Under the pieces are notes generated by a model that was not told the DNA's origin, did no database searches, and was given only the letters and a program-made list of their open reading frames with translations. From Desulfatirhabdium butyrativorans DSM 18734 (GTDB taxonomy: Bacteria > Desulfobacterota > Desulfobacteria > Desulfobacterales > Desulfatirhabdiaceae), in contig NZ_AUCU01000017.1 in the NCBI RefSeq assembly GCF_000429925.1, positions 60,206 through 124,205 of the forward strand: DNA of 64,000 bases, written 5' to 3'. A program made the translations under genes and the position numbers. Shown here in pieces: positions 17,501 through 24,212 of the stretch. The first letter of the stretch is position 1; the number at the start of each line of letters is the position of its first letter.

Positions 17501-17844
17501 AAAACCGGGCTCAGTTCTTTGCCCCTGAATCCAATGTGGGCACAGGCGATGAGTGTATGGGTCTTGCCGCCCCCGAATCCGGTTTCCAGCCGGTGGATGG
17601 CCGGAACCGTGTTGTTGCCGGATAGCCGTAAAAACACTTCCTCAACAACCGTTTTCAGCCCTTGGGATGGGTAAGTTGCGTCGCAAAAAAATTCTTCTGC
17701 ATTGCCGTAAACAGAATGCAAACCTGCTCCTTCCCCACGATAACCCTTCATTACTGCTCCCAGCGAGGCCGTAAAAATTTCCGGGTTGAACGTTCCCTTC
17801 AGAATGTCATCTCGGGGTACGCAGGATTTCAGGATGCTGATCAT
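14593..17844 (-). CDS. DUF499 AAA+ ATPase
   Basis: 1083 residues from the ATG at 17844, which has a strong ribosome site (gggaggtggtg); a longer frame from 17943 lacks one. Walker A GFGGGKTH is at 89-96 and Walker B VLLMIDELAQ near 201. The family (COG1483) is a large predicted ATPase recurrently next to DUF1156 methylases and SNF2 helicases in defence islands. Its biochemical action is not known to me; a DNA-dependent motor or clamp is plausible. First gene of the defence operon, preceded by a marked dyad symmetry at 17946-17985. Confidence 0.85.
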   Translation of the reverse strand: MISILKSCVPRDDILKGTFNPEIFTASLGAVMKGYRGEGAGLHSVYGNAEEFFCDATYPSQGLKTVVEEVFLRLSGNNTVPAIHRLETGFGGGKTHTLIACAHIGFRGKELSPVLGDILDPILLPAPGEVCVVGIAGDKLPVHKPKGIQLLPHTLWGEIAFQIGGESLYRAVEQDAESYAAPGENYFESIFAGRKVLLMIDELAQYAARFSAALPEARQQLEAFLLPLHGYAREHAGLAIVETLASARDAFAKQTKILAELLSQVTGKDIDQDAALGIGQQAIDGASSVVARDATAVVPVQHTEISRVLAKRLFTSIDNAAAVETAGLYAEMYRKNSSMLPDEALRADYRERLAAMYPFHPTLISFLNNKLAAYENFQSTRGVLRVLALAVRAIWEKQKHVPMIQTCHLDLRDTRTVNEVIGRTGAGDLLAVLNADVGGADTDSLTGGLSNAEIADRRNPHPEGWAMYEYTWKTVFLHSLVGREQETGSNIFGLTEQDALLEVSFPGLTPPQVTEALKEIGNSAFYLRFNQGRYYASLDPSVNIALAKIRRSLATMEIDALLDAVSRKVVSVDAKAFKVVHDVAFPENIPDNTGKPVLAIVGLNAGEVDINDMVTTAGPNRPRLEQNHVVILVPETVIARVKGHPKESLFGIQSEKARMAAENLKDLARTVLAMRKLDKNPQAHGIQPQKLLNEDFRQRYREREKAIETVVTESYRQLWYPSAGGQIVFKEIRTGGGESGMAVLEQIRKTLVEDGELITPERVNGESLASLRKLFFSREETVRVGALRENFARLRNWPMLESPQVLDQVIREGTARGMWCLFFMGKEQQAIRPEMFFSREDGGVPFHQEIADDQGIVTPEGAIQRGWTKGKEPDPSQVENWVQTVSYEMRSATVNQIKDIVTDRFGAISDEKISAAVSKLMQKDRILAYKGTVNQERKPELIGGDGSVFFKPDPSDVIITPASAAEKGWITHKKKDIQLFGKEGAAALLPLLRRIGSIYQKGGKTGIKLLDLTELALPAGGTLRISLMDATPESLKASGELFEVLDALIEKGENTEAFIEINDPQEDCPFLEELRKAGVGGRE

Positions 17845-17945
17845 CACCACCTCCCAAAATAGTTGGCGTTCGATGCGTATGTTTTCTGTGTGCGCTCGTC
17901 GATGGCGCCAGTCCCCGTCATGCCGGAGAAAACCGGCAGCCATTA

Positions 17946-17985
17946 CCTTTTATGCTGCAACATCGGATGTGATCCAGCATAAAGG
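17946..17985. promoter_or_regulatory. Nested dyad symmetry, candidate operator
   Basis: Outer arms cctttTATGCTG and CAGCATAaagg (one base bulged) enclose an inner perfect palindrome acatc-g-gatgt. It lies about 100 bases upstream of the DUF499 start, in the expected promoter region of the defence operon. No repressor gene is adjacent. Binding is inferred from symmetry only. Confidence 0.5.
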
Positions 17986-18143
17986 GAAATTCCGGATCAG
18001 GCTGTGATAACGAATTGATTTATGAGGCTTTCTGAATAGCAGAGCCTCGGGATGTAATCAAGCACTATTCTGTTCCATTAATTTGACATATTCCGCACTG
18101 TGGATTAGCGTAGCTATAGATGGCCATATGATGGAGGTGAGAA

Positions 18144-18230
18144 ATGAGAACCATTCAGATGACACTTGATGATGATCTTGTTACGGCACAAATCATTTTT
18201 ATCTTTACTTCCTGCATTTTTTCATCGTAA
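18144..18230 (+). pseudogene. Truncated antitoxin-like reading frame
   Basis: The 28-codon frame starts MRTIQMTLDDDLVTA, a near-typical beginning of ribbon-helix-helix antitoxins, behind the ribosome site ggaggtgag. After about 17 codons it runs into the diverged repeat at 18194 and stops. No toxin gene follows. It is probably the stump of a lost toxin-antitoxin pair. Confidence 0.5.
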
Positions 18231-18330
18231 ATTCTGGCCAAGTTCCATTTTATGAGCGGTTTTTGCTCAGGAGCAGGAAGTCTGACCGTGTAGGATTACC
18301 CTTTTCACATCAGGCTTTCTGAAAGCAATT
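18194..18330 (+). repeat. Diverged direct repeat, copy A
   Basis: This segment aligns along its length with 21697-21831 in the same orientation; shared landmarks are atctttacttcctg, agcggt and gaaagc near the ends. On the minus strand it reads ARIYDEKMQEVKIKM in an open frame, so the repeat is probably the remnant of a coding sequence. The rest of 17986-18458 holds the antitoxin stump and a pyrimidine-rich tract near 18340-18400, and no other gene. Confidence 0.6.
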
Positions 18331-18458
18331 TCTTATCATCTCATTTTGTCATCCATCTCCATCCATCTTGTCATCCTCATCTCACTCTGATCATTCCCTG
18401 CCGTATGATAAAGGCGTGATTCAGATGTGAACAAGTATCGGATGACTGAAGCGTTACG

Positions 18459-19682
18459 ATGCCGGTATTTTCCTATACAGCACTGAATCCTTCCGGAAAG
18501 AGCGTTTCCGGAATCCTGGATGCCGATAGCCTGGGTGCGGCCAGAAAACAGCTCCGGCAATCGGAGCTCTATCCGACCCGGATCGAGCCTGCGGAAGCGG
18601 GCGGCGCCGAGACCGGGTGGTTTTCCCGCATCCTGAACCGACGCGTCGGACTCGAAGAGCTGGGAACCATGACCCGGCAACTGGCTTCGCTGGTTTCCGC
18701 CAACATTCCGCTCGTCAATGCGCTCAGCGTCCTCATCCCCCATCTTTCCGCAAAAGCGCTCCAGCACCGCCTCAGCCAGGTCAAGAGCGACATGCTCGAA
18801 GGCACGGGTTTTTCCGCGGCGTTGGCCCGGCACCCGTCGGCATTTCCGGCGCTCTATGTCAATATGGTCCGGGCAGGAGAAATGTCTGGCACCCTCGATC
18901 TGGTGCTGAATCGGCTGGCCGACATTCTGGAGAAGCAGCGGCAGATCAGAAACCGGATCTGGACGGCGATGGTCTATCCGCTGTTTCTGACCGTTACCGG
19001 TCTGGCCATCCTGATTTTTCTGGTGGCTGTCGTCGTTCCCGGCATGGTGCAGATTTTTGCGGACATGAAACAAGTGCTGCCGCTTCCGACCCGTATCCTC
19101 ATCCGGACAGGGGATTTTATCTCCCGGTGGGGCTGGGGCATGGTGGTGCTGGCCATCGGCGGGCTTGCGGGCTGGCGGCGTGCGCTCCGAAACGAGAAGT
19201 TCTGCCATGGGCTGGATCGGCTGGTGCTGCGGCTGCCGCTCATCGGCCGGTTGAACCTGCAGATCATCACCGCAAGGATTTCCAGAACGCTGGGCTCCCT
19301 GTTGAACAGCGGCGTGCCCATGCTGACAGCCATTGAAATTGTGGCATCCGTGAGCGGCAACCGCATTCTGTCCGAAGCGATGGAGGTCATCCGCCGGAAA
19401 ATCGAACGCGGCAGGCCGCTTGCCGCTTCCCTGGAGGAAACCGGGTTGTTTCCGCCGCTTTCGGTGCAGATGATCCGGGTGGGGGAGCAGACGGGCGAGC
19501 TGGAGCAAATGCTTGAAAAAGTAGCCGATTTCTTTGATGGGGAAAGCGAGGCGCGTATCGCCCGGCTGGTGAGCATCGTAGAGCCCTGTCTCATTCTGGC
19601 AATGGGGTTGATCGTGGGGTTTGTGGTGCTGTCCATTTGCCTGCCGATCTTTGACATGAACCGTCTGGTCAGGATCGGGTAG
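18459..19682 (+). CDS. gspF: Type II secretion / type IV pilus inner-membrane protein, GspF/PilC family
   Basis: 407 residues, the normal length for GspF/PilC. Two T2SSF domains are visible at roughly 65-190 and 265-390, the second starting around FRE-like RISRTLGSLLNSGVPML. Hydrophobic spans near 170-195, 225-240 and 375-400 make it an inner-membrane platform protein that works with an assembly ATPase to move pseudopilins. No gspE or pseudopilin gene is adjacent, so it is an orphan, or its partners lie elsewhere. It converges with the PqqD-like gene, their ends overlapping by 14 bases. Confidence 0.85.
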   Translation: MPVFSYTALNPSGKSVSGILDADSLGAARKQLRQSELYPTRIEPAEAGGAETGWFSRILNRRVGLEELGTMTRQLASLVSANIPLVNALSVLIPHLSAKALQHRLSQVKSDMLEGTGFSAALARHPSAFPALYVNMVRAGEMSGTLDLVLNRLADILEKQRQIRNRIWTAMVYPLFLTVTGLAILIFLVAVVVPGMVQIFADMKQVLPLPTRILIRTGDFISRWGWGMVVLAIGGLAGWRRALRNEKFCHGLDRLVLRLPLIGRLNLQIITARISRTLGSLLNSGVPMLTAIEIVASVSGNRILSEAMEVIRRKIERGRPLAASLEETGLFPPLSVQMIRVGEQTGELEQMLEKVADFFDGESEARIARLVSIVEPCLILAMGLIVGFVVLSICLPIFDMNRLVRIG

Positions 19683-20082
19683 GGGGATCGTCTGGGGGCA
19701 GCCGAAGCACGATGATGCCTCTTTTCCCGAGTTCCCGCAAAAATTGCGATACCGATAGCTGGGCTTCCCGGAGCAGCACGCCGTAGTGCTTCGAAAACCG
19801 GATGGCCAGATCGGAAACGGTGGATGCCCCATCGATCCAGTCCCAGACGGTCGAGCCCATGGCATCCAGTTCGAGGCGCCGGATGCGGCCTTCCGGAGGT
19901 TTTTTCAGGGCGTTGCGAATGGCTGAAAGCACCGGATGCAGGGGCTCGGTATAGGAAAGTACAATTACCTGCGGGGCCCGCCGCGATTCCCGGACCGAGG
20001 GCGCCCGGGTTGGAATGCATGCCAGTGCCTGTTGGCGGGTTAGCGCGGGCGGTTTGGGCTGCTTTCTGCAAAAAGCGATCAT
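19669..20082 (-). CDS. PqqD-like peptide chaperone domain protein
   Basis: 137 residues. The C-terminal 75 residues (RRLELDAMGSTVWDWIDG, TVSDLAIRFSKHYGV, VSQFLRELGKRGII) match the PqqD/RiPP recognition element fold, which binds leader peptides for radical SAM or other RiPP enzymes. The N-terminal ~60 residues are basic and not recognised. No RiPP precursor or maturase is adjacent, so its partner is unknown; the SPL gene is 17 kb away and not an obvious partner. The start is supported by a gagg site. Confidence 0.7.
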   Translation of the reverse strand: MIAFCRKQPKPPALTRQQALACIPTRAPSVRESRRAPQVIVLSYTEPLHPVLSAIRNALKKPPEGRIRRLELDAMGSTVWDWIDGASTVSDLAIRFSKHYGVLLREAQLSVSQFLRELGKRGIIVLRLPPDDPPTRS

Positions 20083-20112
20083 TGACGGCCTCGCCGGAAT
20101 CCATCAAATGAA

Positions 20113-21336
20113 TCAAATGACATGAACCGGAATGGACGAACAGGATTCGGACAGCGGAAGGGATTGCTGCGCCAGGCAGATGATACCACCGGGACCGATT
20201 GGCTTGTTCAATTTTTCCAGCACCTGAAAGTGTCGAATGGCAGTTTTATCCGGAGAAGCGGTTTTCTTGAACTCGAGCGGATAAATCGTACCATCCTGAA
20301 TGATCAGCAGGTCAATTTCCTTTTGGTCCCTGTCCCGATAGAAATAAAATGGCGTGTTGCGTCCATTGTGCCACCAGCTCTTCAGAATTTCAGTCATGAT
20401 CCAGGTTTCCAGAATGGCGCCGGATGCGGCCCCGGCCAGCAGCGTTTCCGGGCTGGACCATTCGGTCAGCCATGCGCACAGGCCGGTATCGAGAAAATAC
20501 AGCTTGGGTGATTTGACCAGCCTGCTGGTGATATTGGTGTAATAGGGTTCGAGGAGATAGACGATTCCGGATGCCTGAAGAATGGAAAACCAGTTCTTGG
20601 CGGTATTCGGGGCTACATCGGCATCCCTTGCCACTTCTGCCACATTGAGCAGATTGCCGGAACGGGCTGCAGCGGCCCGAAGAAACCGCAGAAAGGCCAT
20701 TTCATCTCCGACTCTGGCCAGATCACGGATATCCCGTTGCAGATAGGTTTGAACATAGGAGCTGTAAAACAGGTCGCGGTCCACTTCCTGATGAAGCGCT
20801 ACAGCCGGAAAGGAGCCCCGCCAGATCACTGTGAAAAGCTCCTGAAGGGACAAGCTGCCGAACAATCCCGCCCGCCGGTCAATTTCTTCCGGAATGGGCA
20901 GAAACGGGGTCGATTGTGTTCCCTGGCCCATGCATTCCGAGCGGGAAAGCCCCAGCATCCGTACAATGCCTACCCGACCGGCCAGTGATTCGGATGCCCC
21001 TTTCATGACATGAAACTGCTGAGACCCTGTCAGCCAATACAGATTCGGCTCCCGCCTTCTGTCAACAGCCATTTTTATGTAGGGGAGCAGTTCCGGAGCA
21101 TACTGGATTTCATCGATCAGTACCGGTGGTGGAAACCGCTGCATGAAAAGCGCCGGATCCGATTTGGCCAAGCTCAGAATCAGCGGGTCATCCAGGGTGA
21201 CATAGGCCCTATCTTCATGAATCCGGTTTTGCAGAAATGTGGTTTTTCCGACCTGCCTGGCCCCGGTAATCAGCATGACCGGAAACTGGGAAGCCGCTTT
21301 TGCGAAAAAGCCTTCGAGTGTTCTGGATACCATCAT
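20113..21336 (-). CDS. AAA_14/DUF4143 ATPase
   Basis: About 407 residues from the paired ATG codons at 21331-21336 (MMVSRTLEGFF), preceded by ggtgag; an upstream in-frame start at 21522 would run into a repeat element and is not favoured. Walker A GARQVGKT, Walker B-like VLIDEIQYAPELLPYIK and the C-terminal EIDLLIIQDGTIYPLEFKK segment fit the AAA_14 plus DUF4143 family, common stand-alone ATPases of unknown function with a nuclease-like C-terminus. It lies between two copies of a diverged direct repeat. Confidence 0.85.
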   Translation of the reverse strand: MMVSRTLEGFFAKAASQFPVMLITGARQVGKTTFLQNRIHEDRAYVTLDDPLILSLAKSDPALFMQRFPPPVLIDEIQYAPELLPYIKMAVDRRREPNLYWLTGSQQFHVMKGASESLAGRVGIVRMLGLSRSECMGQGTQSTPFLPIPEEIDRRAGLFGSLSLQELFTVIWRGSFPAVALHQEVDRDLFYSSYVQTYLQRDIRDLARVGDEMAFLRFLRAAAARSGNLLNVAEVARDADVAPNTAKNWFSILQASGIVYLLEPYYTNITSRLVKSPKLYFLDTGLCAWLTEWSSPETLLAGAASGAILETWIMTEILKSWWHNGRNTPFYFYRDRDQKEIDLLIIQDGTIYPLEFKKTASPDKTAIRHFQVLEKLNKPIGPGGIICLAQQSLPLSESCSSIPVHVI

Positions 21337-21493
21337 CTGCTCACCATATCGTCTAAAATGAAATTGAATTGCATTCTGGCCGAAACTTTTTGCCGTGTCA
21401 AGTTTCGGGTTCAACGCAGTTTGGGGTTCAAGCCGAGGCGCGGCAGGAGCGGATTCGACAGATTTGCGGAAAATCGCTTTCCATTGGTCTGGG

Positions 21494-21610
21494 CCAATTG
21501 CAAGATCCCCATTTTCAGTCACCCCTTCGAAAGTCGGGGTCCATAATGCTTTGAAATGAATGGATTCCGGCTTTCGCCGGAATGACGCAGAAGCACTTTT
21601 GCGATTGGCT
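21494..21610. repeat. MITE-like palindromic element, copy 1
   Basis: About 117 bp with imperfect inverted ends (ccaattgcaag and cttttgcgattgg) and internal arms cgaaagtcggggtcca / tggattccggctttcgccgg. The internal spacer taatgctttgaaatgaa is shared with the copies at 38335 and 40734. No coding capacity. Confidence 0.75.
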
Positions 21611-21696
21611 CGTCTGTGTCAGGATAGCTGGAACGCATCGTTTAATCCTTGATGTCCTCTTTGCCAGAGTTCTTTCGATCTTGAAGCGCCCCAAAG

Positions 21697-21831
21697 CATT
21701 TTGATCTTTACTTCCTGTCCTTTTTCGTCGTAGATTTGGCCGCATCCTTTATTTCAAGCGGTTCTTGATCGGAAACGGGAAGACCGGTCGGGCATGATTC
21801 CCCTTTTGGGGGCAGACCTGCCGAAAGCCAT
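21697..21831 (+). repeat. Diverged direct repeat, copy B
   Basis: Counterpart of 18194-18330 in the same orientation. Its minus-strand reading, IYDEKGQEVKIKMLWGAS, parallels copy A, which suggests a duplicated and decayed gene end. The gap 21337-21849 contains this repeat and the MITE-like element and no intact gene. Confidence 0.6.
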
Positions 21832-21849
21832 TTTGCGAGTCCATCACCC

Positions 21850-22365
21850 ATGATTGATGTTCACATTCGTTTTGCCCAAAAAGAAGACGTTCCCGACATC
21901 CTGCGATTGATTCTCGAACTGGCCGAATACGAAAAGCTGGCGCATTGCGTGACAGCCACCCCAGAAATCCTCGAAAACTCCCTTTTTGGCGACAGGCCGA
22001 CGGCAGAAGTGCTGTTGGCGCTCCACAGCGATACGCCGATCGGTTATGCCCTGTTCTTCCATAATTTTTCGACGTTTCTGGGGAAACCCGGTATCTATAT
22101 CGAAGATATCTTCGTGCAGCCCGGATTCCGGGGAAAGGGGATCGGCAAGGCTTTTTTTCAGCGGCTTGCGGGCATTGCGCTGGAGCGGGGTTGCGGCCGC
22201 ATGGAATGGAATGTCCTGAACTGGAACCAGAGCGCCATCGATTTTTACAGCAGCATGGGGGCCGTTCCCGTCAATGGATGGACATGTTATCGGCTGATCG
22301 AAACCGATTTCCCCCGGGTGGCCGGAGCCGCTCCTTGCAGCAACTATCCCACCCATAGCCCATAG
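21850..22365 (+). CDS. GNAT family N-acetyltransferase
   Basis: 171 residues. IYIEDIFVQPGFRGKGIGKAFF holds the acetyl-CoA binding motif (Q/R)xxGxG/A, and MEWNVLNWNQSAIDFYSSMGA is the C-terminal GNAT block seen in diamine/spermidine acetyltransferase-like members. Acetyl-CoA-dependent N-acetylation of a small amine is likely, but the substrate is open. Its last residues (NYPTHSP) and its stop codon are supplied by the heptamer repeat that follows, so the natural end may have been altered. Confidence 0.85.
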   Translation: MIDVHIRFAQKEDVPDILRLILELAEYEKLAHCVTATPEILENSLFGDRPTAEVLLALHSDTPIGYALFFHNFSTFLGKPGIYIEDIFVQPGFRGKGIGKAFFQRLAGIALERGCGRMEWNVLNWNQSAIDFYSSMGAVPVNGWTCYRLIETDFPRVAGAAPCSNYPTHSP

Positions 22366-22425
22366 CCCATAGCCCATAACCTATCACCTATCACCCATAA
22401 CCTATAGCCCATCACCTATCGCCTA
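22345..22425 (+). repeat. Heptamer repeat, CCCATAA family, copy 1
   Basis: About eleven degenerate 7-base units (cccatag, cccataa, cctatca, cccatca). The tract covers the end of the GNAT gene and reaches to 20 bases before the PaaK start. A second tract of the same family lies at 59507-59585. Confidence 0.85.
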
Positions 22426-22446
22426 AATCCGGAGACCCATCACGAT

Positions 22447-23763
22447 ATGAATACCAAATACAGCACCCGCTTCGCGCCACCGTTTGAAACGGTCGAGGCG
22501 CTCAAGGCCCATCAACTGGCCGGGCTTCGCTGGACGGTTGCCCATGCCTACCAGAACGGTCCGGCGTATCGCCAAAAGCTCGATGCCGCAGGCATCCGGC
22601 CCGAAGACATCCGAAGCCTCGATGACTTGCGCAGGCTTCCCTTCACGACTGCAGAGGATATCCGGGAAGGCTATCCTTTTCCGCTCCGCTGCGTACCCTT
22701 CGAGCGCATCGTCCGGATCCATTCTTCGAGCGGAACGACCGGAAAACGCAAGAACCTCTGTTACACCCGGAAGGATGTCGATGACTGGACCCATTTTTTC
22801 GCCAGGGCCTACGAGATGGCCGGTGTGACCGCCGAGGACCGGGTTCAGATCGCCGTGGGTTACGGGGTGTGGACTGCCGGGATGGGATTTCAACTGGGTT
22901 GCGAGAAACTGGGCGCCATGGCGCTGCCGGTCGGGCCCGGAAACGTGGACATGCAGTGCCAGTTTCTGGTCGATTGCCAATCCACGGTGCTCTGCTGCAC
23001 GGCATCCATGGGATTGCTGATGGCCGACGAAGTGCAAAAGCGCGGCATCGCCAATCGGATCCACCTGAAAAAGGTGATTTACGGATCGGAGCGGGCTTCC
23101 GTGTCGATGCGGAAAAAAATTTCGGAACAGCTCGGGGGCGTCGAGCTCTTTGACATCCCGGGCATGACGGAACTCTACGGTCCGGGTACCGGCATCGAAT
23201 GCACGGACCATGACTGCATTCATTACTGGGCGGATTATTACATTCTCGAAATCGTCGATCCGCAGACCCTGGAGCCGCTTCCAGACGGCGAATGGGGCGA
23301 GATGATCGTCACCACCCTGTGCAAGGAAGCCGTACCGCTCATCCGGTACCGGACGAGGGACATCACCCGGATCATTCCCGGCGCCTGCACCTGCGGCACC
23401 ATTCTGCCCCGCCATTCCCGGATCAAAGGCCGCACCGACGACATGTTCAAATTCCGGGCGGTCAACATCTATCCGGCTACCATCGATCAGATCATTTCCG
23501 GTATTTCAGGCCTGGGTTCCGAATACCAGATCCATCTCTATCAGGACGAATCCGACCGGGGGGTGATGAAGATCGTCGTGGAGATGGCGGATAATGCGGA
23601 GCTTTCGCTTGGCGAGCGCCTGGCCAAGGAGTTGATCTACCAGGTCAAGCGAAAGGTGCTGGTCACACCCATTGCGGAAGTGGTCCCCTATGGCACGCTG
23701 CCCCGATCGGAGCGCAAAAGCAAGCGGGTCTTCGATACCCGGATTCAGGATGCCATCGTATAG
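22447..23763 (+). CDS. paaK: Phenylacetate-CoA ligase
   Basis: 438 residues, full length for PaaK. The adenylate-forming P-loop SSSGTTGKRK, the GYGVWTAGMGFQLGCEKLGA block, FDIPGMTELYGPGT and the C-terminal RTDDMFKFRAVNIYP hinge are diagnostic. It activates phenylacetate or a related aryl acid with ATP and CoA in the cytosol. No other phenylacetate-pathway genes are adjacent; in anaerobes it often serves indole-acetate or phenylacetate use. A hairpin at 23791 probably ends the transcript. Confidence 0.9.
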   Translation: MNTKYSTRFAPPFETVEALKAHQLAGLRWTVAHAYQNGPAYRQKLDAAGIRPEDIRSLDDLRRLPFTTAEDIREGYPFPLRCVPFERIVRIHSSSGTTGKRKNLCYTRKDVDDWTHFFARAYEMAGVTAEDRVQIAVGYGVWTAGMGFQLGCEKLGAMALPVGPGNVDMQCQFLVDCQSTVLCCTASMGLLMADEVQKRGIANRIHLKKVIYGSERASVSMRKKISEQLGGVELFDIPGMTELYGPGTGIECTDHDCIHYWADYYILEIVDPQTLEPLPDGEWGEMIVTTLCKEAVPLIRYRTRDITRIIPGACTCGTILPRHSRIKGRTDDMFKFRAVNIYPATIDQIISGISGLGSEYQIHLYQDESDRGVMKIVVEMADNAELSLGERLAKELIYQVKRKVLVTPIAEVVPYGTLPRSERKSKRVFDTRIQDAIV

Positions 23764-23790
23764 GACGTGAAGGAAGGGAATGCCAGCGGC

Positions 23791-23823
23791 CGGGACGTAA
23801 AACTCGATTTTACGTCCCGTTTG
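23791..23823 (+). terminator. Probable intrinsic terminator after paaK
   Basis: A perfect 12-bp stem (cgggacgtaaaa / ttttacgtcccg) with a 5-base loop follows the paaK stop by 27 bases. The T run after it is short (gttt), so termination may be partial. Confidence 0.6.
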
Positions 23824-23932
23824 GTGAAAGCCTCTGGATCTCATTCCGTAAGCACCGCCCTTGCAGCCAGGGCTGTTTCCCGATGAAGGAAAGTCGCAGC
23901 GGTGACATTGCAGAGACCGTATTTTCCCTTAC

Positions 23933-24119
23933 GGGTCGGGCGGATCCGGGTCCATCAAGAAAAACCGAATCAAATAACTGATGGGTTTATATCATGTTTT
24001 CTCCGTGAGAACGCCCGACCCAATCACGCCAAAAGCGTGACGCCTTTGGCGTGATCTCCGGCGGCTTCAGACAAGTTCCCGCTGCATCGCAAAACAGCCT
24101 GACCTCCGGCTCAGGTTGT
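23933..24119. other. Intergenic region with inverted repeats
   Basis: The 449-base gap between paaK and the receiver-kinase gene (23764-24212) contains no convincing gene. It holds a long-range inverted repeat (gggtcgggcg at 23933 and cgcccgaccc at 24012), a second one (atcacgccaaa at 24023 and tttggcgtgat at 24045), and a segment near 24087-24117 that recurs inverted at 44263 (cctgagccggag). Confidence 0.5.
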
Positions 24120-24212
24120 CAAGAAAACTGGGTTTCCGTTCAGGCACTATCTTTTGCCGATACAGCCTATCTGATCCAAACGGTTCTCTGAAGTGCAGAC
24201 GCACCGGCATGT

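Noticed and set aside
2488-17844. Prophage or integrative element carrying the defence genes
   Set aside because: No integrase, phage structural gene or tRNA attachment site is seen at either border.
14593-17943. Longer DUF499 start at 17943
   Set aside because: It lacks a ribosome site and runs over the palindrome; the ATG at 17844 has gggaggtggtg.
20113-21522. Longer start of the DUF4143 ATPase at 21522
   Set aside because: The extra 62 residues overlap the MITE-like element and are not family-like.
23791-24119. Riboswitch before the kinase operon
   Set aside because: The kinase genes run on the other strand away from this gap, and no known aptamer motif was recognised.
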